The position numbers were made by a program, and so were the translations under genes. Positions 1-6,537 of a DNA stretch of 18,476 nt are shown here, piece after piece. Position 1 is the stretch's first letter; every line of letters begins with the position of its first letter. The DNA is taken from the NCBI GenBank assembly GCA_900771305.1, contig CAAGNL010000496.1, positions 1 through 18,476 of the forward strand, read 5' to 3'. The DNA comes from Kiritimatiellia bacterium. Lineage in GTDB: Bacteria > Verrucomicrobiota > Kiritimatiellia > RFP12 > UBA1067. Below the pieces are notes generated by a model that saw only the letters and a list, made by a program, of their open reading frames with translations, made no database searches and was not told the DNA's origin.

Positions 1-102
1 CGAAGGAGCCGCCGCAGGCGCAGCGCCAAACGGAGCAACCTTCGGGGGAACGCTACCGCCCTCCGCGGCCGAAATCGGGGTCATTTCAACATCATCCGCC
101 AT
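1..102 (-). CDS. Partial CDS, N-terminus of an Ala/Pro-rich protein of unknown function
   Basis: The first 34 codons of a minus-strand gene run off the left edge of the window. Reading starts at an ATG at 102 with a GGAG Shine-Dalgarno sequence 8 nt upstream, which fixes the start. The visible N-terminus begins MADDVEMTPISAAEGG and then becomes rich in Ala and Pro (for example APFGAAPAAAPS), as in a disordered tail ahead of a folded domain. There is no signal peptide. It follows frr by 47 bp with no obvious terminator, so it is probably in the pyrH-frr transcript. I do not recognise the family from this fragment. Confidence 0.6.
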   Translation of the reverse strand, partial: MADDVEMTPISAAEGGSVPPKVAPFGAAPAAAPS

Positions 103-144
103 GTCAATCTCCAATCAGAAAATCCACAAACACTCGTGCAGCAA

Positions 145-157
145 CCGTCTTAGACGG
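145..157 (-). repeat. Small hairpin with the frr stop codon in its loop
   Basis: CCGTC and GACGG form a 5-bp perfect stem whose 3-nt loop is the TAA stop codon of frr. No T-run follows on the minus strand, so it is not an intrinsic terminator. It may be a coincidence of coding sequence plus a few bases, or a weak mRNA 3' structure. Confidence 0.35.
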
Positions 158-713
158 CCATCACTTCGGCTTCCTTGGCCTTGAGCTCGGCATCGATCTT
201 CGCAATGCCGTCATCCGTCGCCTTCTGAACCTTGTCCAGACCAGCCTTGAGGTCATCCTCTGAAATCTTCTTGTCCTTCTCGAGCTTCTTGAGCGCGTCG
301 TTCGCATCGCGGCGGACGTTGCGCATCGCGATCTTCTGATCCTCGGCCTGCTTCTTGGCAAGCTTGACGATCTCCTTGCGGCGCTCCTCGTTGAGTTCGG
401 GAATCGTAATGCGCAGGACCTTGCCATCCGTCTGGGGCGTGACGCCGAGGTTGGCGGCGAGAATCGCCTTGTTCATCTCGGCGAGAACCGTGGGGTCGAA
501 CGGCGTGATCTTGATCTGGCGAGCCTCCGGCGTGGAGATCGTGCCCAGGTTCTTGATCGGCGTGGGGCAGCCATAGTAATCGACCTTGATGCCGTCCACG
601 AGGGCCGGGGAGGCCTTGCCCGTGCGGAGGCCCGCGAACTGGGCCTTGAGTGCGTCGAAACTCTTGGCGATCTTCGCCGTCGCGTCATTGAGAACGTCAG
701 AAACGGTTTCCAT
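150..713 (-). CDS. frr: Ribosome recycling factor
   Basis: This 187-aa protein has the usual length of bacterial ribosome recycling factor, which with EF-G splits the post-termination ribosome in the cytoplasm. Visible family signatures are RTGKASPALVD (residues 30-40), a VDYYG segment soon after, and IPELNEERRKE (104-114) followed by RNVRRDAND (131-139), which holds the conserved helix arginines. The start is the ATG at 713, because AAAGGA lies 6 nt upstream and homology begins there; the frame stays open upstream as far as 866, but that extension is junk. The gene lies 73 bp downstream of pyrH, the common bacterial order. An extended -10 promoter candidate sits in that gap, so frr may also be transcribed alone. 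The TAA stop codon forms the loop of a small perfect hairpin. Confidence 0.97.
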   Translation of the reverse strand: METVSDVLNDATAKIAKSFDALKAQFAGLRTGKASPALVDGIKVDYYGCPTPIKNLGTISTPEARQIKITPFDPTVLAEMNKAILAANLGVTPQTDGKVLRITIPELNEERRKEIVKLAKKQAEDQKIAMRNVRRDANDALKKLEKDKKISEDDLKAGLDKVQKATDDGIAKIDAELKAKEAEVMAV

Positions 714-744
714 TTGAAATCCTTTTATGGGTTTGAACAGTTGA

Positions 745-753
745 ATTATATCA
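745..753 (-). promoter_or_regulatory. Candidate extended -10 promoter for frr
   Basis: On the minus strand the sequence TGA-TATAAT matches a consensus extended -10 (TGnTATAAT). It lies 31 bp upstream of the frr start, in the pyrH-frr gap. No good -35 is visible at 16-18 bp, which an extended -10 can tolerate. The predicted transcript would have a leader of about 25 nt containing the AAAGGA ribosome binding site. Confidence 0.5.
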
Positions 754-786
754 CAAAAAGCGCGGATGCGCCACGGGAGAGTGAAA

Positions 787-1512
787 TCAGGAAACGAGGG
801 TGCCCACAGCCTCGCCACGCACCACGCGCTCAAGCGCGTCGCCATCGAAGAAGTCGAACACGACAATCGGGATGTCGTTGTCCATACAGAGCGCGAACGC
901 GGCGGAATCCATCACCTTGAGACGCTTCTCGAGGGCGGTCTCGTACTTGAGCGAACCGTATTTCTTCGCCTTGGGGTCCTTCATCGGATCCGCCGTGTAG
1001 ATGCCGTCGACCTTCGTCGCCTTCAGGAGCGCGTCCGCGCCAATCTCGCTCGCGCGAAGCGCGGCGGCGGAGTCCGTCGAGAAGTACGGGTTGCCCGTAC
1101 CGCCCGCGAAGATCACCACGCGCCCCTTCTCAAAGTGGCGGATCGCCTTGCGGTGGATGAACGGTTCGGCGAGCTTCGGCATCTCGATGGACGTCATCAC
1201 GCGCGTCGGCACGCCAATCGACTCCAGCGCGTTCATCATCGCAAGGCCGTTGATGATCGTGGCGAGCATGCCCATCGAGTCGCCGACCACGCGGTTCACG
1301 CCGTTCTTCGCGCCGGAGAGGCCACGGAAGATGTTTCCACCACCAAGAACGATGCCGACCTCGCAGCCAAGGCCATGAATCTTCTTGACCCGTTCCGCCA
1401 TGAACGCGAGCCGGGTTGCGTCGATGCAATCACCCTCCTCGCGGTTCTTGAGGACTTCTCCCGAAAGCTTGAGCAGAATGCGCTTGTACTTGATCTCCGA
1501 CTTCTTCTTCAT
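787..1512 (-). CDS. pyrH: Uridylate kinase (UMP kinase)
   Basis: This 241-aa protein of the amino-acid-kinase fold phosphorylates UMP to UDP with ATP in pyrimidine nucleotide synthesis and acts in the cytoplasm. It shows the PyrH hallmarks: KRILLKLSGEVL near the N-terminus, the nucleotide-binding GGGNIFRG (residues 57-64), GDSMGMLAT (78-85) and GGTGNPYFSTDSAA (137-150). KVDGIYTADP follows towards the C-terminus. The start is the ATG at 1512, giving the usual family length; a longer reading to 1596 is possible but adds unconserved sequence. Upstream are GGGGTG about 10 nt before the ATG and a sigma70-type promoter. In many bacteria pyrH follows rpsB-tsf; here it heads its own operon, diverging from a glycosyltransferase gene. 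Confidence 0.97.
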   Translation of the reverse strand: MKKKSEIKYKRILLKLSGEVLKNREEGDCIDATRLAFMAERVKKIHGLGCEVGIVLGGGNIFRGLSGAKNGVNRVVGDSMGMLATIINGLAMMNALESIGVPTRVMTSIEMPKLAEPFIHRKAIRHFEKGRVVIFAGGTGNPYFSTDSAAALRASEIGADALLKATKVDGIYTADPMKDPKAKKYGSLKYETALEKRLKVMDSAAFALCMDNDIPIVVFDFFDGDALERVVRGEAVGTLVS

Positions 1513-1579
1513 GGCGTTCGACACCCCGTTGTGCTTTGAAATTGACGGACCTCGGGAATTCCCCGAAATGCGTTTTCGT

Positions 1580-1608
1580 AGTTTAGCGCATTCCAACCTG
1601 AATGTCCA
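1580..1608 (-). promoter_or_regulatory. Sigma70-type promoter for pyrH
   Basis: On the minus strand TGGACA (1603-1608, 5 of 6 to consensus) and TAAACT (1580-1585, 4 of 6) are separated by exactly 17 bp. The predicted transcript start near 1573 gives a leader of about 60 nt. That leader contains the inverted repeat TCGGGAATTCCCCGA (1552-1566), a possible hairpin or operator. The promoter overlaps, back to back, the promoter of the divergent glycosyltransferase gene. Confidence 0.6.
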
Positions 1609-1619
1609 TCCTCATTCTG

Positions 1620-1628
1620 TGCTATACT
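1620..1628 (+). promoter_or_regulatory. Extended -10 promoter of the glycosyltransferase-MFS operon
   Basis: TGC-TATACT is an extended -10 with no recognisable -35. Its last base is only 8 nt before the ATG at 1637, so transcription should begin at or within a base or two of the start codon. There is no Shine-Dalgarno sequence between them. This predicts a leaderless or near-leaderless mRNA. Confidence 0.55.
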
Positions 1629-1636
1629 AACGGTGC

Positions 1637-2650
1637 ATGCGACTTTCCATTGTCATACCAGTCCTCAACTCCGAGAAGACCCTGCCGGCCTGTCTCGCGG
1701 CCATCAACGCCCAAAGCCTGCAGCGCTCGGAGTTTGAAGTCGTAATCGCGGATGCGGGTTCCTCCGACCACACGCTTGAGATCGCCCGTGAATACGGGGT
1801 CGAGGTCATCACCACCAATCCCCTCAAGACCGGCGAGGCCGGCAAGACCGCCGGCATCAAGGCCGCGCATGGCGAGATCATCGCCCTCGTCGATTCCGAC
1901 AACATCCTCCCCGACCCCTCCTGGCTCAAGCGGATGCTCGCCCCCTTCAACGATCCCGAGATCATCGCCACCGAGCCGCTTGAATACACCTTGCGTCCCG
2001 AGGACCCCGCCCTCACGCGCTATTTCGCCCTTCTCGGGATGAACGATCCCATCTGCCTCTTCACCCGCAACTACGACCGCGTCTGCGGCATCACGGGCAC
2101 GTGGACCGGACTCGACATCGACCAGGAGGACAAGGTCGACTGGCTCAAGCTCCGCCTGAACGGCACCGCCCTCCCCACCATCGGCGCGAACGGCTTCATT
2201 TTCCGCCGTTCGCTCCTCGAAGGCGCGAATTGGGATCCCTATCTCTTCGACATCGACATCCTCTTTGAGCGCATCCGCCGCGACGGCGCCGTCTGCGTCG
2301 CCAAGGTCAAGACCGGCATCGTGCACCTCTACTGCGCCCGCCTCGCGGACTTCGCGCGCAAACAGCGCCGCCGCATCCGCGACTTCCTCTTCTTCGCGCA
2401 GGAGAAGAAGAGGTCCTATCCATGGGACAAGCAGCGCCGCACCGGCATCGTCCTCTTCTGCCTCTCGACCGTGCTCGTCTGGCCCCTGCTCATCCAGATG
2501 CTCATCGGCATGTGCCGGAGGCCCGACCGCGCCTGGCTCTACCATGCACCCGTCTGCATCCTCACGCTCTGGATCTACGGCATTGGTTTCCTCTCGAAGC
2601 TCTTTGGACGCAAGCAGGCCCCAGTCGACCGTTCGAACTGGCAAAAGTAA
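1637..2650 (+). CDS. Family 2 glycosyltransferase, membrane-anchored
   Basis: This 337-aa protein has a GT-A catalytic domain at the N-terminus. It opens with LSIVIPVLNSEKTL, continues with the nucleotide-sugar site VIADAGSSDHT (residues 36-46), and has the metal-binding D86-S-D88 in IIALVDSDN. An acceptor-side segment GANGFIFRRSLL lies at 183-194. Two hydrophobic stretches (about 269-291 and 301-322) near the C-terminus should anchor it in the inner membrane, with a basic tail. The family transfers sugars from nucleotide donors to lipid, polysaccharide or protein acceptors; the substrate cannot be read here. The ATG at 1637 is at the start of homology but has no ribosome binding site and sits at the predicted transcript start. 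The MFS gene follows after 28 bp, so the two are probably one operon. Confidence 0.9.
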   Translation: MRLSIVIPVLNSEKTLPACLAAINAQSLQRSEFEVVIADAGSSDHTLEIAREYGVEVITTNPLKTGEAGKTAGIKAAHGEIIALVDSDNILPDPSWLKRMLAPFNDPEIIATEPLEYTLRPEDPALTRYFALLGMNDPICLFTRNYDRVCGITGTWTGLDIDQEDKVDWLKLRLNGTALPTIGANGFIFRRSLLEGANWDPYLFDIDILFERIRRDGAVCVAKVKTGIVHLYCARLADFARKQRRRIRDFLFFAQEKKRSYPWDKQRRTGIVLFCLSTVLVWPLLIQMLIGMCRRPDRAWLYHAPVCILTLWIYGIGFLSKLFGRKQAPVDRSNWQK

Positions 2651-2678
2651 ATTCCTCGCCCAGGGAAGGTCCCCGCCT

Positions 2679-3854
2679 ATGAAATACAACAGATGGATTC
2701 TCCTCCCGGTCCTCTCCGGCTTCTTCATCATGGGTGCCCCCGCGGGCATCATCTCCACGGCGATGGAGCGCATCAACGAAGATCTCGCGAACTATCCCGT
2801 TCTCGCCGGAATGCTGCCCTTCATGGCGTTCGTCTGGTTTCTCCTCATCTCGATCCCCACCGGCGTGCTCTGCGGACGGATCGGACGCAAGAACACCGTG
2901 ATGCTTTCCCTTCTTGTGACCGTCGCCGCCATGACCTTCCCCTTCCTGGCGGGCGCCCAGCGCATCTGGCCCTACTTCGCGGCGTTCGCCTGCCTCGGCA
3001 TCGGCAACACCATGATCCAGGCCTCTCTGCCGGCACTCGTCTCCAATGTCGTCCCCCCCGACCAGATCACGAGCCGCCTCTCCCTCGGACAGTTCGTGAA
3101 GGCGATCTGCGGCACCGTCACCCCCGTGATCGCCCTCGCGTGTTCAGGCTGGCTCGGCAACTGGAAGATGCTTTTCCTCGTCTTCGGCGCACTGGCCTTC
3201 TCCGCCGCCACGTGGCTCTTCTGCTCCAATGTCCCCCGCGAGGAGGCGACCGGGCCGAAGACCTCCTTCCTCAGCTGCATGCGCGTTCTGGCCGATCCCT
3301 ACATCCTCGCCATGACCATCGGCGTACTGTTCGCGGTGGGCGCCGACATCGGGCTCGCGGTGGCGATTCCCGCCTATCTGAAGGACATCTTCAAACTCTC
3401 GAACGATGCCGCCGGAACCGGTCCCTCCGTCTACTTCGGCGCGAAGATGATCGCCGCCTTCGCAGGCTCGATCGTCTTCGCCTACATTTCCGCCGCACGT
3501 TGCTTCCCCTATCTGATCGGCATGGCCATCCTCGCGGCGACGGGCCTCTTCTTCGCCCCCACCCCCACAGTCTTCCTCGTGCTGGTCTTCTTCGCCGCGG
3601 TCGGCTTCGCCAACGCCTTCGGCATGTGCATGGGCCTCGCGATCGACCGCCGCCCCGACAAGGCGAACGAGATCTCCGCCCTCATGGTGATGGCCATCTG
3701 CGGAGGCGGCATCTCGACGTTCGTGATGGGCCTCGTCCGCACTGCGTGGGGTGCGGGCTCCATCACGTTCGTTCTGCTCGCCTGTCTCCTCTATCTGCTG
3801 GGGCTCGGCATCTTCGCCGCGCGTCAGTCTTCTCGGCGGCGGAACGTGTTGTAG
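2679..3854 (+). CDS. MFS transporter, sugar-permease (FHS)-like
   Basis: This 391-aa, very hydrophobic protein is predicted to have about 12 membrane spans, the usual length and topology for the major facilitator superfamily. MFS motif A is visible in the loop after span 2 as GVLCGRIGRKNT (residues 62-73). LGIGNTMIQASLPAL (106-120) resembles the conserved segment of the fucose/glucose-galactose permease (FHS) group, so a sugar substrate is a reasonable guess. The ATG at 2679 is preceded by AGGGAAGG with a 9-nt gap, which selects this start. It is the second gene of an operon with the upstream glycosyltransferase. Its last 31 bp overlap the 3' end of the opposite-strand DUF1080-PHP gene, with no terminator visible between the two. 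Confidence 0.88.
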   Translation: MKYNRWILLPVLSGFFIMGAPAGIISTAMERINEDLANYPVLAGMLPFMAFVWFLLISIPTGVLCGRIGRKNTVMLSLLVTVAAMTFPFLAGAQRIWPYFAAFACLGIGNTMIQASLPALVSNVVPPDQITSRLSLGQFVKAICGTVTPVIALACSGWLGNWKMLFLVFGALAFSAATWLFCSNVPREEATGPKTSFLSCMRVLADPYILAMTIGVLFAVGADIGLAVAIPAYLKDIFKLSNDAAGTGPSVYFGAKMIAAFAGSIVFAYISAARCFPYLIGMAILAATGLFFAPTPTVFLVLVFFAAVGFANAFGMCMGLAIDRRPDKANEISALMVMAICGGGISTFVMGLVRTAWGAGSITFVLLACLLYLLGLGIFAARQSSRRRNVL

Positions 3855-5179
3855 GGGATGAAATCGCGTCGGGCGCGGATGCTCATCGTCGGGAACCACA
3901 TGTCCTCCGCCGTGAGACCGCATTCGTCGACCATGTCAAGTGCGTATTCGAGACGACCAAAATCCGCATCGCCGTTGTTCGTGCCGAAGGTGAACTTGAT
4001 GCCGCGCGCCTTGGCCATCTTGATGATGCGGGCACTGGGGATTCTGTAGCGGGCGCTGATCTCGAGGGCGACGTTGTTCTTGGCGAGCACGTCCAGCACG
4101 CGGTTGACGCGCTCGTCCGTCCAGTACTTGTCGTAGTCCGTGTTCATCTCCGGTGGCAGATAGGTGGCGTTCGCATAGTGGTCCACCGGCTCGTTCGTGA
4201 GGATCTTCACGATCTGGTCGACGAGGAAGTCCATCCACTCCTCGTACGAACGCCCGTTCAGGCGGAACTCCTCCTTGCGGTAGACGCGCAGCGCCTCGTG
4301 GTTGTCGACAATCGTCATCGAGTCCGTGAACATGTAGTCGAACCTGAGCAGCACGTCCTTCCTGAACTCGTGCGGCCACTTGCGGCCCTCGCCCTGCGCG
4401 CCGCACATGAACGGATAGGTCTTCACCTCATCCAGATAGTCGAGAGCCTCCTCGTTCGAACGGAACATCCGGCCCACACCGCCCTCGCCCACATTCGGGC
4501 AGACACCGTAGTTGATGCCGTAGTTGAGGGACATCGCGTGCGCCAGCTCCTTGGTGAGACCGCCCTTCAGGTGCACATGGTAGTCGATGACGGGGAAGTC
4601 GATCTGCTGCTTGCGGATCGCACGGTCCGTCTGCTCGTCGACCGGCGGCATCGTGTCCGCGGGATTGAGGACGCCATCCGCCAGCGGCGCGAGCTTCACG
4701 TCCGTGAACTTCACCTGACCCTTCACGCCCTGGAAGACGAAGTCTCCACGGGAGAGCAGCTGCTGGGCGTAGGCGGGGAGGCGCCACGGCTTCGCGGGTT
4801 CCGTGTAGCGGACAACCGTCTGACCGGCGACCTTCACCTCGATGTTCTTCTCCCGCACGGAAAGCTCGAAGTCGTAGGGCTGGCCGTCAGCGACCTGGGA
4901 GTGATAGAGGTTGCGGATGTGGGCAAGGGACCCCGTCTTGCGCGAACCGTCAATCGCACCGTTTCGGAACAGGATCTGGTACCCCTTCAGCGCGCCGTCC
5001 GAGTGGAACGCGAGACGCGCCTCCGCATCCTTCTCCGAGACGACCTTCGCCGTCAGCGTGAAATTGCGCACGTTCTCGCCACAGGCCAGACGCGACCCCG
5101 TTTCCGTCGTCACATTCGCCGGAATCGCCGCACCCACGACAAACGGAACCATCCAGACCAGACCAATCAACTTCCTCAT
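3824..5179 (-). CDS. Secreted DUF1080-like / PHP-domain metallohydrolase fusion
   Basis: This 451-aa protein starts with a signal peptide (MRKLIGLVWMVPFVVGAAIPA), so it acts outside the cytoplasmic membrane. Residues about 36-165 look like the beta-sandwich of the 3-keto-disaccharide hydrolase (DUF1080) family: alternating strands, FHSDGALKGYQILFRNG, and a closing VKFTDVKLAPL. Residues about 195-451 form a PHP-like metal-dependent phosphoesterase domain. It has the metal motif H201-V-H203, further candidate ligands E264, H334 and E373, and FGTNNGDADFGRLEYALD near the end. Sugar binding plus phosphate or sugar hydrolysis is plausible, but the reaction is unknown. The ATG at 5179 follows AAGGAG with an 8-nt gap; longer reading upstream is not coding. 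It has its own promoter and converges on the MFS gene. Confidence 0.82.
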   Translation of the reverse strand: MRKLIGLVWMVPFVVGAAIPANVTTETGSRLACGENVRNFTLTAKVVSEKDAEARLAFHSDGALKGYQILFRNGAIDGSRKTGSLAHIRNLYHSQVADGQPYDFELSVREKNIEVKVAGQTVVRYTEPAKPWRLPAYAQQLLSRGDFVFQGVKGQVKFTDVKLAPLADGVLNPADTMPPVDEQTDRAIRKQQIDFPVIDYHVHLKGGLTKELAHAMSLNYGINYGVCPNVGEGGVGRMFRSNEEALDYLDEVKTYPFMCGAQGEGRKWPHEFRKDVLLRFDYMFTDSMTIVDNHEALRVYRKEEFRLNGRSYEEWMDFLVDQIVKILTNEPVDHYANATYLPPEMNTDYDKYWTDERVNRVLDVLAKNNVALEISARYRIPSARIIKMAKARGIKFTFGTNNGDADFGRLEYALDMVDECGLTAEDMWFPTMSIRARRDFIPYNTFRRRED

Positions 5180-5212
5180 ACCACAATCTCCTTGGAACTT
5201 ACAGGAATCCCA

Positions 5213-5242
5213 AGTATACCATAAGATCGCCGTGGATGTCCG
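5213..5242 (-). promoter_or_regulatory. Promoter for the DUF1080-PHP gene
   Basis: On the minus strand CGGACA (5237-5242, 4 of 6) and TATACT (5213-5218) are 18 bp apart, and TGG directly before the -10 makes it an extended -10 (TGGTATACT). The transcript would start near 5206 with a 5' leader of about 27 nt carrying AAGGAG. Confidence 0.55.
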
Positions 5243-5258
5243 ACGAGGGTTCGAGGGA

Positions 5259-5474
5259 CTAGAATCGACGGCCCAGCACACGGCCGCGGGACACGCGGGA
5301 ACGGAAGGCGCGAACAAGCTGGTCGACGCCGGCAACCAGCGCCACGTACGGCAGATACCACACGGCTTTTCCCACGAGCATCTCGAGCATGCCGCCGCGC
5401 AGCGTCGACACCCACACCGAAAGCCCCGCCGACAGAGCCACAAGCGCGAGACCGATCATCATGTTCTTGTTCAT
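5259..5474 (-). CDS. Small two-span membrane protein, unknown function
   Basis: This 71-aa protein has two predicted membrane segments, about residues 5-25 (MMIGLALVALSAGLSVWV region) and 33-55 (MLVGKAVWYLPYVALVAGV region), then an Arg-rich tail ending VLGRRF. The ribosome binding site is strong: AAAAGGAG with a 7-nt gap to the ATG at 5474, which is the main reason to believe the gene. I do not recognise a family. A 79-bp gap containing a promoter separates it from the DUF1080-PHP gene downstream, so it is probably its own unit. It lies downstream of the structured-RNA candidate at 5500-5710, which could be its leader. Confidence 0.6.
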   Translation of the reverse strand: MNKNMMIGLALVALSAGLSVWVSTLRGGMLEMLVGKAVWYLPYVALVAGVDQLVRAFRSRVSRGRVLGRRF

Positions 5475-5499
5475 TTCATCTCTCCTTTTCGTGTTGTTT

Positions 5500-5706
5500 T
5501 AAATCAGCCCGTTGGGTGCTGATCTGAGCGGCGGAGAGACTTTCTGTGCAAAAGGATCCCAGCCGTTCAGATCAAAATCCAAACAGCTTGAAAGATAAGA
5601 TCCCTTTGCAAACAAGCTAAGCGGCGTATAACCCCTTCAATGGGGCCAGTGACTCCTGTGCGTTCGCAAAGCTCGACCCGAAGGTCTAGAGCTTAGGCAT
5701 TCAACG
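5500..5706 (-). ncRNA. Candidate structured RNA or long structured leader
   Basis: Downstream of a sigma70-like promoter the minus strand carries a chain of hairpins. These are AAGCTC-TA-GACC closed by a UUCG tetraloop (5669-5694), CCCC/GGGG around ATTGAA (5631-5645), AGCTTG/CAAGCT (5585-5618), and GATCTGA-CGGC pairing GCCG-TCAGATC (5521-5573). A terminator-like stem ATCAG-CCC/GGG-CTGAT (5503-5523) runs into a short TTT. The two ends of the transcript can also pair (CCGTTG with CAACGG). I looked for tmRNA, SRP RNA, RNase P RNA and common riboswitch signatures and did not find them. It could be a free small RNA of about 200 nt or the 5' leader of the small membrane protein. Confidence 0.45.
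5503..5523 (-). terminator. Weak intrinsic-terminator-like hairpin
   Basis: On the minus strand ATCAG and CTGAT enclose CCC-AAC-GGG with a 2-nt bulge, followed by only TTT then AAAA. The short T-run makes this a weak terminator at best. Three bases of its 5' arm are shared with the preceding hairpin (5521-5573), so the two partly exclude each other. Confidence 0.3.
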
Positions 5707-5712
5707 GCGTGT

Positions 5713-5742
5713 AGTTTACCCGATTCCCCCTCCCCCTGTCAA
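5713..5742 (-). promoter_or_regulatory. Sigma70-like promoter with G-run spacer
   Basis: A perfect TTGACA (5737-5742) and TAAACT (5713-5718, 4 of 6) on the minus strand are 18 bp apart. The spacer is almost pure purine (GGGGGAGGGGGAA). The predicted transcript start is near 5706, just ahead of the hairpin-rich region. It is the only perfect -35 hexamer among the promoters I identified in this window. Confidence 0.6.
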
Positions 5743-5754
5743 GGGGCCCTGTGG

Positions 5755-6537
5755 GTGTACACGGATTACAAATGCACCCCCTTGCAAATTGCACTAGGCA
5801 GTATTATACTACTTGGTGCAACAGAAGACATTCTGGACATGGTTGTGTACCATGCCCGCAGCAACAGGCTCTGTGTCGTCTTCGACGAGTTTCAGGATAT
5901 GCTTGATGTCGAGAACGCACAAGCCGTCCTCGCGACAATGCGCAGCAAGATCCAGTTTCAGCCCAACACCCCCTACATCTTTCTCGGCAGCGTCCGAAAT
6001 GAAATGAGCGCGATGTTCTCCAGTTCCCGCAGCCCCTTCTACAAGTCCGCCGCCCTCTTTGACATCGGACGGATCGACGATGCGGACTTCAAGGCCTTCC
6101 TCACCCGCCGATTCAAGATGGGGGGACGTACCGTCTCCGACGAAATCCTCAACCGCATTCTGGACCTTACCGACCACGTATCCGGTGACGTTCAGGAGCT
6201 CTGCGATGCCCTTTGGGCCTCGACGGAAAAAGGCGCCGTCATCTCCGAATCGGATCTCCCCATTGCGCTTGAGCTCGTCTTTGCGCGCGAGTCGAAGGCC
6301 TACGCGCCAATTGTCGCAAGTCTTACGGCCATACAGATGCGCGTTTTGCGCGGTATTGCCCGCCTCGGCGGACGACAGACGCTTTCCAAAGACTTCCTCC
6401 GTCAAACCGGCGTTGCCAACGCGGGCAGCGTTCGCAAATCGATCCTCCGCATGGTCGAATTGGATATCCTTTACGCCCACGAGGGCGGATACAGACTCTC
6501 CAATCCGTTCTTCGGTGCCTGGCTTCTGAAAAACTGA
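5755..6537 (+). pseudogene. N-terminally truncated AAA ATPase (ATPase_2-like) remnant
   Basis: The open frame runs from a GTG at 5755, but recognisable homology begins only near 5818 (TEDILDMVVYHARS). It shows Walker B as LCVVFDEFQDML, then a sensor-1-like FLGSVRNEM and the lid region. A C-terminal winged-helix-like part follows (MRVLRGIARLGG, then NAGSVRKSILRMVELDILY), and it ends in FFGAWLLKN. This is the layout of archaeal-type STAND/AAA ATPases of the ATPase_2 family, normally 350-450 aa. The N-terminal P-loop (Walker A) half is missing, and the GTG has no ribosome binding site, so I call it a remnant. G+C content drops across 5760-5830, consistent with a junction there. The gene faces the end of the minus-strand defence-like cluster. 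Confidence 0.7.
5799..5817. repeat. Promoter-like 19-bp repeat, copy 1
   Basis: Read on the minus strand, this is ACCAAGTAGTATAATACTG, with TATAAT at 5803-5808 pointing towards the structured-RNA region. It matches the 14991-15009 copy at 17 of 19 positions and lies exactly where homology of the truncated ATPase begins, so it may mark the junction of an old insertion or deletion. Confidence 0.3.

Noticed and set aside
2693..5224. An 843-aa plus-strand open frame across the MFS and DUF1080-PHP genes
   Set aside because: It is Arg/His-rich shadow coding typical of high-G+C DNA, overlapping two genes with clear homology, starts and ribosome binding sites.
5500..5706. tmRNA, SRP RNA, RNase P RNA or a common riboswitch
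   Set aside because: None of their conserved cores (tRNA-like 3' end with CCA, GGAAGCAGCC-type loop, P4 consensus, ligand-binding cores) is visible.
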